Origin: Lojkania enalia
Lineage: Eukaryota; Ascomycota; Dothideomycetes; Pleosporales
Length of the DNA: 64,000 nt
Direction: 5' to 3'
NCBI GenBank assembly: GCA_010094045.1
Contig: ML986580.1
Coordinates: forward strand, 946,059 to 1,010,058
Below the pieces are notes generated by a model, which did not search any database, was not told the origin of the DNA, and was given only the letters and a program-made list of their open reading frames with translations. Shown piece by piece: positions 48,450 through 60,836 of this stretch (position 1 is its first letter; each line of letters starts with the position of its first letter). Made by a program: the position numbers and the translations under genes.

Positions 48450-51159
48450 TGCTCCTCGATTTTTTTTGATTTTTTTTTCTTTGATTTCTTTATTAATAGC
48501 GCAAAGGTTTTGTTATAGGCATTAAGAAATGTAGTATGCGAAATCTAAATGTTCGCATTTTCGAAGCTCAACTTCTTTATTTCCTGGACCCCGCAGCTAA
48601 TATTGAAGAATTGAGCTAAATGTACCTTTTCCTTTCGCTCTCATCCTTTACTGTTCTGACTAGCGTATATATGGTAAGTGATGAGAACTTGCCTATTCAA
48701 TGAGGTATATAATTTAGACCAGCAGAGAGAATAGGAAGAATGCGGCGACTTTGAAACTTGTCAGGTCATATATATGGCACGATCCCTACTAAGGAATAAC
48801 TCTAATATTATGTGATACTTAAGACGGACAGTATAAATAGCCTTGATGCTTCATAGATGTGAATCAACGCAGTTCTCCTCATCTGCCCCGATACTTTACA
48901 AATTAATTCCTCAAAATCAAATGTCCATTATCAGTATATTATGAATATTGCATGCCTTGTTCTCACATGAAGCGTTGCACTGCCAAGAAATATCTGTAGC
49001 CTTGTTCAGTGGGAGACAAGTTATTAGTTTAAAGATAGATTCTGCAACTATATTCATTACAATTACTTAACTGATCTGCTTCGCTATAGGGACGACAAAA
49101 TAGTTAAGACGACTATTTTTGCTTCTCTAGTTCAGGCTACACGGTTTTCCATCAAATTAGCAATCTTAAGTAATGACCTCTATGGATTGGCTTCTTTCAT
49201 CCACCATAGTGCTTCTCATAGATGATGAATTCCAGTTCATTCACCAGAACGGATAGCTATCTTCATGATAAAGCATTAAGTTAGTCCAAAATGTTCGACA
49301 CTGGCCGCGAACGCTACCAATACGTTGATATATATGTGCTTGATGATACCTGCACGTTTCGTGAAGGTCAGCTGCAAGGGAGAGAAGTCATCCTTGGGTT
49401 GAGAAGGTACGGATTTCATATGGTAGAAGCGACCTCTAATCTTTGATAGGGAAATATGACTCAAGAACAGGGTAAAACCTCAGTGACAGTTCTGTAAGTG
49501 GAGCTAGTCTACCGTCCTAAGCTCAACTACGTCGCTGATTCTAAGACTAGACTTAGTATCGGGGTAAGAGGCATGATTCCGAATACGGTTACACTCTTTC
49601 GAGTGCTGTACAAAACAATTTCCGAGCAGTGGCAACTACCGCCGTCTCTACTCCGTATCTACACTCAGCATGTAGCTATCAGAAGGATATGAATGAGCTG
49701 CGCAAGGGCAGATTACCCAGATATTTAAGGTGCGTAGTATTCAATACCACACTGCGAATGGCCTAGTTAGCGAAATGTCATAGGTCTTGTACTTAACAGC
49801 GAGCCAAACTAGTCATGGCAATTTGCACTTGCGGTTATGCACGGTCCAGCTATGCTGACAATAAACTACCTGTGCATGTGGTTGTGGACGAGGAAGTAAC
49901 ATAGCCCATCGGCTTACTTTGCCCTTTGGCACGTTTGGCATATAATCCTTTGTTGATTCCCACTTCGCTTCTGATTCTTTGCTGCAAAGAATTATCTTGC
50001 AGTATCGACAACGTGCAATAGGATCTCTGGAATATCTAGAAGGAGACTAGACTGCGAGGCTCTAGCACCACCAAATTTTAAAGTGATATAGGATATCAAG
50101 ATCTATAACTCCTCATATGGCAACTCATAAATCACTCTGACACTTACACTAAGGGAATTTCACGAATCGAAGCCATAAAACGGCTCCTTAAGTCCACCAA
50201 AGAGATAGTACAGGGGCGAAAGGGCTACGAAACAACGTACAATATCGTCAGAAAACCCTGCAAGGCCCCTGCCACTATATAGAATGAAATCAAGCATCGG
50301 CAGACAGTCGAGTATAAACCCTATTTGGGCAATGATCTGATTCGACTATGATCTCGTCGAACAGGTCAAATATCCATCAGCTCACCACTCAGAAGGACAA
50401 CTGTCTCAATTTTCATATCGCAGAAAGAGCAAGCGTAGGCAATGCTAACATGTTATAGCCGTGATAACATTGGGCTTTCTCCCTGGGACCTCCACCGTAG
50501 TACGTAAAACTTTAGCGGACCCATTACGACCATCTTACGCTACATTTGGACTTTGCTTAGTAGTTTATTCTTCGACTTCCACGCCTCGAAGAAGCCAAAC
50601 TTTGTGCCATTGTGGATCTGGTTGTATTGTGTAATGACAGTTGTTCTTACATGCAGCGTTCTCCCGATTTAGAGTGCTCTATACAAGCGGAAGACTATAT
50701 CAAGGTCAGGAATATTCGGCCTGATTTGTGGAGGAAAGAAAACGGTTAGCAGTTCGCCTGTCGAATCCCATGATCATGAACAAGGACACTCTTTTTCTTA
50801 GAAGCGTAACCTAACCCTAGTAATGTGTATTAATCGGTAGACCAAAACCTAACTACTTTCTCTCAAGAGCCTCGGCAAAAGTCGGCAACCACTAACATCA
50901 TCGTTGTCGCCAAAACCCAGACGTTCCCTCTCAGTGCGGCCGGACTTTTCGCCGCTCGACAGGTCACAGGCACCCATACTTACACTACCACCAATATGAC
51001 TTGACGTTTATCCGATTGGCCAGCTTCTACTGGCATCCTGCACGCCTAGCAATGGCTACTTTCTGGTCTCTTCCACTTACTTCACGATAAGTGCGGCGGT
51101 AGTACCACCGCCACACCCCTACCGCCCCATTAACAATCCTTGGAGTAGAAAACTTAAGG
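48450..51159. other. Intergenic, 2.7 kb, AT-rich
   Basis: No supportable gene; the longest frames (49276-49464 minus, 49498-49692 plus) are about 62-64 codons. T-rich tracts at 48461-48490 just after the membrane-protein stop probably belong to its 3' UTR. The last few hundred bases should hold the transporter promoter. Confidence 0.45.
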
Positions 51160-53061
51160 ATGCCCTCGAGATTGTACCGCCGTATTATTCCTACGTTCAA
51201 GGAGGGCGGTGCTTTGCAACCGTTCCGTCTCCTGCGCCAAGACTGGAGCAATCTACCTAAAAGATATGTATCGGATTGGACCATGTTCAATCAGTTGATA
51301 CTTGCGAGTGCCGTCTATACTTTCTTTACGAATTTACTACCCGGAATTACGTTTGCAAGTGATTTGTATAATTTGACAGGGAAGAATTGGGGCACGATTG
51401 AAGTGGTGTTTAGTACTGGATTGTGTGGGATTGTGTTCAGTTTGTGAGTGAAGTTCTCAGTCGAGGGAATTGATCCATGTTTTGTGTCTCATATTATCGC
51501 CCACTATTTCGTTCTATAGTATTGGAGGTTGGATGCTAATATATGTATCGGGGAAACTGACAAGCATCAGATTCTCCATCCAACCCCTAACCATCCTCGG
51601 TGTGACAGGTCCATTCTCCATTCTAGCGGAGAACATATACGAACTATGCCAGACCTCATTTCGCGTGATACCCCATCAAAGACAAATATGATATGGATAG
51701 CTCTCTGACTTCGCTAGATACCCTTCCTCCCCTTCATGGCATGGTCCCTCATCCACGCCGCCTGGCTCCACTATCTCCTTGCCATCTTTAACGCTCACTC
51801 CTGGACTATGCTCTACGTAACCACCTTCAGCACCGAGATCTTCTCGCTCCTAAACTCCATCATCTACTTCCACAAAGCTATCCAAGAACTCGAACGCGCC
51901 AAAACAAATCTCTCCTTCGCCGCATTCCTCTACTCGATCATCGGCGCAATTGGCACCTGCCTCGTCGCTATATTTCTCAGCACAGCTGAGAAATGGAAAC
52001 CTTTGTTCCACCGCTGGATAAGAATGGGGCTGAGCGAGTACGCAGCCGCCATCTCGATCATCATTTTCATCGGCCTCCCGCACGTCGGCGACCTTGCAAC
52101 CCTCGACAGGGACACATTGCATGTCTCCAAGAGCTTCCGCCCCACCGACCCCTCGCGCTCCACATTCTTCGTTAGATTCTGGGAGCTGCCAGTGGAATGG
52201 GTGTTCGCAGCCATCGTCCCAGGGCTTATCATCACGGCACTGTTCTTCTTCGACCATGAAGTGAGCTCGATTATATGCACGATTCAGCGATATGGGACGA
52301 AAAAGCCCGGAGGATTCGCTTGGGACATTGTTCTCCTAGGGACTACGACGGCGCTATGCGGTATCCTGGGTATACCGCCCGCCAACGGCCTTTTGCCCCA
52401 AGCTCCGCTACACTCGGAATCGCTCATGCACGACGACAGAGAAGTCCTCACACTCTCGTCGCGCACCAGGGACGCCCGAACCGAGACCTGCGTCTCCCGG
52501 AGCGTCTATGAACAGCGCTGGTCGCACTTCCTACATGCCGCCGGCATCCTAGCGTTTACTTCCCCGCCGCTGATGCATGTGCTGGGCCTAACCCCGACGT
52601 CCGTTCTGGCGGGCTTGTTCCTGTTCATGGGCGAGCAGTCGCTGTCTGTGAACCCGGTTCTGTATCGCACCTTCTACCTGCTCACGCCGCCGTCGGAGCT
52701 CCCCGCGCTGCCGCCGTCGATAGCGAAGGAAAGTCGCGGGCTGGCTTATCTCCCGATTCATCTCTACACGGTGACGCAGATTGTCGTCACAGTTGTCATT
52801 TTTGTAGTCACGCTTACCAAAGCGGGTCCTGCGTTCCCGATTATAATTATCGCGCTCGTGCCCATTCGTTTGAAAGTGATGGATCGGATATGGAATAGAG
52901 AGGTGTTGCGGTATGTTGACACGTGGGCGTGTCGAGATGGCGCGCCCGAGGATGAGGAGGATAAAAGGAAGGGGTTGAGCGGAAGTCAGACGAAAGTGGA
53001 GTTGCAGATTAGAAATGAGAGTGAGACAAAATTGGAAGATTTAGAGAAGGGTGGTGGATAG
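51160..53061 (+). CDS. bor1: Borate/anion transporter of the SLC4 family (Bor1-like)
   Basis: Exons 51160-51443, 51571-51664 and 51718-53061, introns of 127 bp (GTGAGT...CATCAG) and 53 bp (GTGATA...GCTAG), 573 residues. Joins rebuild V-F-S-L-F-S-I-Q-P-L-T-I-L-G-V-T-G-P-F-S and S-F-R-I-P-F-L-P-F-M-A-W. QPLTILGVTGPFSILAENIY is the SLC4 substrate-site signature. Ten or more membrane helices follow and the C-terminal tail is charged. Family members export borate as an anion at the plasma membrane or vacuole and give boron tolerance; human relatives carry bicarbonate. A second acceptor 51 bases upstream (51519) also keeps the frame and would insert 17 residues before the signature; homology favours the shorter form. 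Confidence 0.92.
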
Positions 53062-53543
53062 ATTGTTAGTGCGACTAGGGTGGAGATGGATGAAGCGAGT
53101 AGAGATAAGAAAATTGGACGAGGGCTAATATAAAGGAGTAGGGTGTGTTGTATCTGTGCAAATTACAGCATTACAAGTAGATGTTCTTTGGCAACCTAAA
53201 AATCACGTCTACATTCAACAACTAATGCAGTCGTACGAAATAAAATGAGATATCTGAACGCTTACAAATAAATTGCTTCAAGTTTTCCATTGATTTCAGG
53301 TCCTATAGTACACCATGCAAAATACCTAACCTAGATGCTCTGCCCATCTCCCATCCACACAAAATAAACAAATGTATTGCTTGACTACCAAAAGGACTTT
53401 TCAAGTCTTGTGATTCGAGTCTACCAGCTAAAAAGGAAAGGAGCATAGGACTCGGTCGATGTGGGAAATGAGAAGGATGCCGCTGCTGCAGAGCGGTAAC
53501 CACGAGGTTCGGGATTGAAGAGAAGATTGATGGATCCGGAAAT
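53062..53543. other. Convergent intergenic region between Bor1-like and Sec61 beta genes
   Basis: About 480 bp shared by the 3' ends of two convergent genes. A 111-codon minus-strand frame (53303-53638) overlaps the last Sec61 beta exon in another frame and is not called. Confidence 0.5.
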
Positions 53544-54105
53544 TTAAGAGGTGAACTTGCGCATAATCTTGGCCATGACTGTGGTATGTTAGAGCTTAAA
53601 TCTGGACTAGAGGAAATTTCGCATACCGTGAAGAGCAACGACGCTGAAGATGAAGACGACAGAAAGAGTCATGACGACGACAGGGTCAACTTTGAGCCCA
53701 GGAGACTCGTCCGTATACAGCCCTAAAGAACCACCGTTAGTAGACTATCCAATAAACTTCTCCCTACGAGCATAAGCTTCCAAGTCAATCTCTCGCCTTC
53801 TTCCCATTCCCCTATGAAAGCTCGTTCCATTCACCTAGCCGTCTCATTCTTCTTGTTGCTACCACCCCCAAAATCTGAGAAGAGAGCGACTTACTCAACA
53901 TGGTGCTGGAGCTGCCGCCAGCACCGGCCGCCCTCGTGCTGCTCGGCCTCTGGTTCGCCGATTTCTCTGCACGGTCAGCGGCCGCTTTCCTTCGCATAAC
54001 TGTCGCAGGGCCACCTGGGGGCTTCGGGGAGGAAGGGCGTGCGGTCGTTGAGCCGGCGGCAGCATTGTTTACAGGAGATGTGGGACGTGGAGAAGACTGT
54101 TGCAT
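53544..54105 (-). CDS. sbh1: Sec61 beta subunit of the ER translocon (Sbh1)
   Basis: Exons 53895-54105, 53627-53722 and 53544-53578 on the minus strand, introns of 172 bp (GTAAGT...TTTAG) and 48 bp (GTATGC...CACAG), 113 residues. The first join gives S-S-S-T-M-L-R-L-Y-T-D-E-S-P-G-L-K-V, the hallmark of the family. A single tail helix follows (VVVMTLSVVFIFSVVALH), and a tiny last exon ends M-A-K-I-M-R-K-F-T-S. Sec61 beta is a tail-anchored subunit of the protein-conducting channel that aids co-translational translocation. The N-terminus is Pro/Ser/Ala-rich and disordered as usual. The true start may be an ATG-only exon at 54372-54374 spliced to 54096, giving MSSPRPTSPV (111 residues). The frame is the same either way. 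Confidence 0.92.
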
Positions 54106-55194
54106 TCACATTAGCTAAGTGTGCAGTCCGGAATCTACTGCGCTTGGAATAGGTTCATGGCATCGTGACAGATGACGTGGAAATGCCTCAGGCGCAAGGG
54201 TGGGAAGACTTCAGCGATGCGAAACCGATAGGAGGACTGTGATACTGCGCTCCCGAGAGGCAATGGGAGTAAAGGCGCATCCAAGTGCACGTAGTCGCGA
54301 TCTCCTGAAGGTTGAAGCGGCCGGTTCGAATGTCCAAATGACTTTGTGCGCAGCATGAAAGGATTTCCTACCATGATTAATTAGAAAGACCGAGGTGGAC
54401 TGGACAAGGAGGTGCTATTGTAGAAAGGAATGGGGTAAGTTGAGGTGGAATTGGAATTGTGTCGCAGCAGTATAGTCTCTAGAGGCCACGCTTCTCGAAA
54501 TGTGAGCTGGGGGGTGAAATCAGGGCTAGCGCGGCCTACTCCGTGGAGGCTCGCTAAGACCGAGTCGCAGCCACGTGATATGCCTATGAACGACCTCGGG
54601 AGGTTTGAAACTTCTAAGCTACAAGTGAACATTTCTACATGACTAACACACCCACAGGATTGGGGTAACGGCATCTCAACTTCATCACTTCCAGTTGCAT
54701 ATTGATTCACACCGAAATTCACTTTTTCCATTAACACCGTCCGTGTTCCTAACCCCTTTTGCTTGTAGGTACAATCCCAAAATGACTGAGATATTGATCC
54801 GTCCGTCTCTGCATCCCGAAGAACCGCTAGAATCCACGCACAATGACTTGAAGTGCAGAAGCAAACGAAAGAACCGTAGAGACTCCCCCAAACAACCCTT
54901 TGGTGAATATTATGGAGAGAACATGTGCCCATCCCAGAACCCCAAATGAGAGTAATACCTTGTAAACAAACCCCCTGCTGGTATCTTTATTCGCAAAGAC
55001 ACCCCGTCTTAAAATCCCGGACCCGCAGATGCAGCAAACGCGCCATAACTATATGCCTGGAACCCCAGGGTGATGTTCACCGATCCGCCGTGACCTGCTC
55101 CGCCCAATTTGGAAGACCGACACAAAATGCCTGAGACACCTGAAATGCAGAAACTCCGGATGTGCATCGAACTCCCAATCAAACAATAGACTTT
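54106..55194. other. Upstream region of Sec61 beta; possible 5' intron
   Basis: The part 54097-54371 may be an intron of the Sec61 beta gene: donor GTAGGA directly after an ATG at 54374, branch-like GCTAAT and acceptor CAACAG at 54097-54099 on the minus strand. The rest lies downstream of the next minus-strand gene. Open frames here, such as 54381-54932 (-), show no features. Confidence 0.4.
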
Positions 55195-56664
55195 CTAACC
55201 CCAAACAGAGGCTTGGACACCATGGGTATTAGCATTGCCCCAAACGCCGGACTTGTTCCAGATGTTGCCTCCCACATTGTCCGCAACAGTGGAAGATGGG
55301 TTCAGAGAGGTAGATGTAGTAGTGGTGTTATTCTGCTCGCTCGCATTGTATGTGTAGCTGAGGGGGGATGGAAGAGGTGTCGTCGAGCGCTTGCTCAATG
55401 GAGCACCAGCGGGCTGGCCTTGGTTCACGGTGGGGCGAGTGCCGATAGGAGCGACACCGGAACCGTTGGTCACCTTGGCTCCCGCACGTGGAGGAGATCC
55501 GCCCGGGGAAGAATTGGAGGTGCGGCTAGCCTGTTGTGCGTTGTCGAATAGGCTAAAGGTTGGGTTCTGGTTAGACGAGGGAGACGAGTTGCTGTTGGCA
55601 CGGGCCTCCTGAGCACCACCCGTGGCATCCTTGTCTCTGGAGGGCATCTGAACCGCATTATTATCATTTGCAGATTTCTGAGCCGGTAGGCCAAAGGGAT
55701 CAAAGGCCAGAGGAGATGGCCCGCGGCCGGTGCCGGATGAGTTGACTCGCACGTCCTGGCTCGAAGTGGGATTGTTGTTAGAGTACAACGCCGACTGTTC
55801 GCCATACAAGGCACGGTGCTGGCGGGCGATGAGCTCGCGGCGCTCCTCTTCACTCATGGACGGACTCATTGACCGGTCGGACTTGGAACCAGAAACATCT
55901 GCATTACCCTAGTTAACCAGCCGCCCTCCGCTACTGTTGCCCAGATTCCGAGTCCTTACTTCTGTGATACTGCTGTTCCTGGTGATAATTGCGCAATTCC
56001 CGCTCCCGCTGAGCTGCCATTCGGCGCTTCGCCTGGGCCATCTGATCGGCATCATTCGGTCGGGGCGCATAACGCTGACTCTGGTAGTAGCCTTGCACGT
56101 TTGACGTAGAATGAGAGCGCATTCCGTCGTACTCGCTCACCGAGTGGTGGCGCTGCGGGCCGGAGGAGCGCGGGTCTGGAGATGTTAGTCTCCACCAACG
56201 AAGCAGGAAGATGGCATGTTCGCACCGTATTCAGGGTAGGGACGACCTGGCATCATGGGCATAGACTCGCGGCGGTTCATCATTGGGGGGAAGCCAAATT
56301 TTCCGCTCTTCATGAGATTCTCGGCGGCACGATCAACTTCTATAGCGCAATGATTAGCACAACTCTCTATTGTATTCAACATCATCCAGATGGTCAACCA
56401 GCAAGCTACAGTGTTGTGGTGTACGACGGGGCCTTTGGAGGATTGGATTCTTGATATGATTTTGCACGTACCCTCGAATTGAGAAGCAAAGGCCAGGGCA
56501 TCATCCCTGTTCACAGTCGAGCTTGCGCCTGCAGACCGGTTATTCTCCGCCTCGATCATCCCGTAATCGACGTTCCGCATACCAGAGCGCGATGGCGGCG
56601 CGGGCTGCTCCCAGGACGGTTGGCGGCCGGGGGCGGGCCAGGAGGGGTCGTTGTAGTAGGACAT
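55195..56664 (-). CDS. Conserved fungal protein of unknown function, disordered
   Basis: Four exons on the minus strand (56472-56664, 56226-56339, 55960-56175, 55195-55898), introns of 132, 50, 61 bp in order, every intron phase 1, 408 residues. Joins give F-A-S-Q-F-E-E-V-D-R-A-A-E-N-L, P-Y-P-E-Y-D-P-R-S-S and Y-H-R-N-V-S-G-S-K-S-D-R-S-M-S-P. The start at 56664 gives MSYYNDPSWPAPGRQPSWEQ. A short helical block with AQAKRRMAAQRERELRNYHQ and then EEERRELIARQHRALYG looks like the most ordered part. The rest is rich in S, N, P and Q, and the end reads V-W-G ... A-S-V-W-G. The many joins that keep a coherent sequence support the model. I do not recognise a domain and assign no function. Confidence 0.78.
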
Positions 56665-57091
56665 ATTAGCGGAGGAGAGAGATGGGACGGTTGCGGCCGC
56701 AATGTCGGACTGGGGGAGAATATTAGGGCCTGCAACGAAGGATGAGTAGCAGGATGGGGGGCCCAGGGCAAGCAAGTCGCACCTGGAAGGAGCGTCAGAG
56801 GACAGTCAATGGCACAGGCAAAGGAGCGGCGCAGAGGAGCGGGCTGCTAGGTATATGGGGATAGGGAGCGGGAAATGAGATCGAGTCGGAAGAGGGAAAG
56901 AATTTTTGGCGGCGCCGCTCCCCAGCGCGGAGATGACCTGAGATAGGGCGATGGGTGCCGCTTACCGAGAAAGGCGACTCCTAGCACGGGCGGCCAAAGG
57001 GACACGGCGAAGCACACAGGCACAAGGAACGACAGCTGTCCACCTTGCGGGCGTGCAGGGTGAAGCAACTGAGTGCGGCGGACGCGGCGGC

Positions 57092-57106
57092 GGGAGGGAG
57101 GGAGGG
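57092..57106 (+). other. G-quadruplex motif
   Basis: GGGAGGGAGGGAGGG is a perfect four-run G-quadruplex sequence with one-base loops, inside a purine tract of about 65 bases. It is on the + strand, about 430 bp upstream of the minus-strand gene start at 56664. Confidence 0.85.
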
Positions 57107-57492
57107 TGGTGGTGGAGGAAGAGGAGGGAGAAAGGGAGCAGGGCGGCCGGGGCACGACGTCGAGAATGTCGAGGACGTCGAGGGAGATTGATGAAAGGGG
57201 AATTTCTGCAAATATTGCGCTAGACCAGGCCGAGCGTGAACAGACACTACCCAACCCACTACCTAGCATACCTAGGGCAATCTCCGCCGTCACGGGCCAC
57301 TGCCCTCTGGATGCTGCACGCAATTACTGGCATCCTTCACCCTTAGGCCTGCTAACCTGCTAACCGTCGCGCTCTGCAACGGCGCCGGCGAGCCTCGTCT
57401 CGTAGCGAGTGCAGGCCGCCGCCCGATCGCCTACTGTATCCGTCCACACTGAGCATACAATACGATACGGCCCACGCCGAAGAGGGTCACAA

Positions 57493-57542
57493 ACAGCCAG
57501 ACAGCCGGACAGCCAGGCAGACTGGCAGACTGGCGGACTGGC
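57493..57542. repeat. Degenerate 8-bp tandem repeat
   Basis: Two linked short arrays: acagccag/acagccgg/acagccag followed by gcagactg/gcagactg/gcggactg. It lies in the GC-rich intergenic region. The period is eight bases with single substitutions. Confidence 0.75.
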
Positions 57543-59821
57543 ACACAGACATAAGAGTACGGTGCTGTGGCCGCGCCGGGCAGACGGGAGAGCGCCCAGC
57601 GGATGACGTTGTGGCCCAGTGCCAGGTGCCTGTAGCCCGTTTTTCTCTCCAGCACTGCGGGATGAGCAGCTTGGTATGTATGCGGCGCACTCGCAACTTG
57701 GGCTAGCGATGCGATCGTGAATCGGGACTCGTCCGCCATCCACCGGCGGCGGCGCGAGCATGAGGGTGAGACGCCAGAGCCATAAGGTTATTAAAACCCG
57801 CCGCGCGAGCCTCCTCTTGTCCCCTTTTCCTCTGCGCACGCTTGCACGGCACGCACACACATATCCGCATCGGCACGCTTGGACCCTGAGCGTATATTTA
57901 TGTAAACACATTGCCTCACTGGGCACGAAGTAGGACTGTAGTAGCAGCAACAGCAGCAACGGCATCAACAGCATCAGCCGCCCGGCTGGTTTTCCCCAAC
58001 GCAGCACCCCTCCTCCACAGTAGTGACAGTGCAGACACGCGCCCGTATGTACGTATGGACGCATGCGCTTCACCCATCTCTTGCCTGGCGTCCACGGGCG
58101 GACAAGGTGCCGCCCTGGCAGGCCGCCCGGCGATATGCGAGCTGCTGCATGAGAGCCCAGAAAAAAAAAGGACGCATGGTGATGGGGGAGCCAGCTGCGC
58201 ACCCCACCTCGCTCTGCTGCCATGCCCTCCGGCCCTATACCATCGCCAACCAGCGCCCGCGTCGCGGTCCTGCAGTCCTGCGCCGTCCCTCTTCGGCAGG
58301 ACGATGCAGCCGTGGAGCTGCCAATGTGATCGCGCCCTACCCTCCACCATGCTGGCTATCACGGCCCTCCCGCCGTCGTGGTGGTGCGGGGCTGACTCCA
58401 ATCATTGACCGCTCGAGACTGGAGCTTCACGGCTCCTCATTGATCTCGCTCTCTGTCGACTGCCGCTGGCCTGGTGGCTTGCATCGCTGCCATCATTGCA
58501 CATCGCTGCGATCAACCTGCCATCGTCATCTGCCCTTAGGGCTGTTGTGATCTTGATCCAAGCTCGTCCTCGAGAGCAGAAGGCGTTATCAGACGCGAAT
58601 CCGGAGGGGTCGACATCGAGCAAAAAGCGGAGCATGACAGCAGACGGCTTTCCTGCCAGATGGGGCCGGACGGGAGTGCAGGTCAGTCGGTGCGGTTGCA
58701 GCGCTTGAGCGATTGACGTGCCGCTGCGAACGAGGCCTGCATGTGCTGACAGAACCTTCATCAATCATCGGACGCACAGCATGCTGCACGATGCAAACGC
58801 ATGCCACGCCGAGAGCTTCGCAAACTGCATCGTCTGGTACTCCGGACTCGGCACTGTGTCGAATCTTCGTGCCAGCCGGAACGCACTGCCGCCTCGCCCT
58901 ATCTGGACATATCAGCCTCGAGTCCTCCAGCTTCATAGCATTCCGGCCAACCTACCGGCGTAATCGCGACGACAGTATTGAGGCTACTGCAGCGCAGTGG
59001 TGGCAATAATAGATCAAGTATTGGGCCGGATTCTGCCGCATGACGGCCCATGGTAACGTACCTATTGTAGGTACTGCATTTCCTGGAGACGGTCGAAGCT
59101 TCCCCACCACTCGTATCCTAGTCCACTCTCCTTCCAGAAACCAAGTCTTACTTCTGTGCCTCCGGTATTCACACACCAACAAGAGCAAAGGAATCAAGGC
59201 ACAAGTAGTCGTTCTGTTTGCAATATATTTCTCTACTTTCGCTTCCTATCATTCTTTGTACCTGCATTCAATTTCGTCATACCTCCTTGCGTGACTGAAT
59301 ATTTCGTGGTCCTCTCAACAAGCTCTACCGCTCTCACTTTCTCTCACTCACTCTCAGTCATCCCTCGCCTGTCACGCGCGCGTCCGTCCCAAAAATACCA
59401 TGACGACATGCAACGTCGCCTGTGTCCGGCCGTTTGTGCCTATATATTCTGTCCATCAGGCCTTGGTTGACCTTGTGGCCATATACAGCGGGTCGTCAAG
59501 TGTGGTTCGCCGTGGTCCGGCTCTACGGTTCCCAGACAAAACTTGAAACTACCAACAGTTATTATAGGTAACCATGATGGTCTTACTATATCTACATCAG
59601 CATGCGAGGCTCATTTATCACGCCCAACATTCCTAGTGCCAGAGTGCAGCACTACTTCCGGTCCCCCGTGACACCTCCCTTGAAGCAATCATTATTACAG
59701 GACTCGTGTCTTTCCACAGTGCCAAGGCAGCTTGCACAACGATAGAGGTCTTATGTTCCCCTTGTTCTTCTTTACTAGAGAGACAAAAATTTACCATAGC
59801 AATTCACAACCAACTACCAAT

Positions 59822-60620
59822 ATGGCCACGCCCAGTCGAAGTCTCCTCTCCCTGCCCCCCGAGATTCTTTACGAGATCGCCGATTATCTCCCTCCTGAAG
59901 GCATCCTTGCCCTGAAGCTCGCGCATCCGGTTCTTCATCATACTTTTCTGCTGCCACGATTCGAGAACACTGTTCCCTCCGACTGCACCCGATTCGCTAT
60001 CCGCGAATACCTTGCCGACAAGAAATCCAGAACGTCGACCATCCGCTGTTTGCTATGCAAAAAGACTTACCCACAATCTATGTTCAGCACGTCGGAAAGC
60101 TTCGCGTGCAAGCAACTTTACAAATCAGATGGCAGGCTAGCCGAAGTTATTCAATATCCTAAGCGGGTTTGTTCTTGGCACGTCGGTTTGCTAACAAGAG
60201 TGATACGTGCAAATGCAGGCGGAAGAGATGAATGGACAAGTACTATGGGAAAATGGTGTATGCACTGTGGGCGTATTCGTGACTGGAATGAGTGTACCTG
60301 CGAGTGTAACAGCTGTCCTGTTATACCTATTAGAACATACACACGGTATATGAGCAACAATATGGAGTGGAAGAACTTTAGATTCCGGCGAGAAGTTCCG
60401 GTGGAAAACGAAAGTGGCTGGACAGAAAATCTATTCGTCGAAGAAAAGTACTGCACTAAAGGTGAGTCTATCTCTTTCGTCCTCCATTACCTCTTCAACT
60501 GGAAGTGGGAATGCGACTGTCTCAAACTACTCTAGCGAGTGGCTAACCTCATTAATTTGATAAATGGCAGATGGCTCGATATTCTTCATCGACTTTCCTG
60601 TACTGTTTCAACACTATTAG
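59822..60620 (+). CDS. F-box protein with a Cys-rich middle region
   Basis: Exons 59822-60461 and 60571-60620 with a 109-bp intron (GTGAGT, branch GCTAAC, acceptor GGCAG), 229 residues. The start at 59822 (MATPSRSLLSLPPEILYEIA) begins the F-box directly; an in-frame ATG at 59732 would add 30 unlike residues. The F-box covers about 8-45 (L-L-S-L-P-P-E-I-L-Y-E-I-A-D-Y-L) and should bind Skp1 in an SCF ubiquitin ligase. Cysteine pairs lie near C-L-L-C, C-M-H-C and C-T-C-E-C-N-S-C and could bind metal. If the intron is retained, the frame runs 25 codons further to a stop at 60533. No known substrate-binding domain is seen. It converges with the next gene 216 bp away. Confidence 0.85.
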
Positions 60621-60836
60621 AATAATTATTGCTAGGACCGGATGGCCACAATCCAGGGGAACCTGTATCTTTAGTCATTTAGACAGAAGCCTGCCGCTAG
60701 GATTCTTAGAAAAGTCATCTGAAGATACTCTTTAGCACATTACTCATCATTTTCACACCAGCCGGAGTGGGATTCCAGAATTCCATGTCGTAGCCTCGTT
60801 TGGTCTTGCGTATTTACTTTTTATGCCACATGAGTA

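Larger units (their letters stand above)
56665..59821. other. GC-rich divergent region of 3.1 kb
   Basis: It lies between the minus-strand unknown gene and the plus-strand F-box gene. Long frames such as 57360-58223 (-) result from high GC content: frames overlap on both strands and encode low-complexity Leu/Cys/Arg/His-rich sequence. It contains a purine-rich tract with a G-quadruplex motif, short tandem repeats and a CAG/CAA-like trinucleotide patch near 57940-57980. Probably long promoters or leaders. Confidence 0.4.

Noticed and set aside
50807..50820. Telomere-like taacctaaccctag
   Set aside because: Fewer than two full CCCTAA units; a short chance match rather than an interstitial telomere.
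57360..58223. 287-codon minus-strand frame, and overlapping plus-strand frames
   Set aside because: High GC suppresses stops on both strands here; the translation is low-complexity and unlike any protein family.
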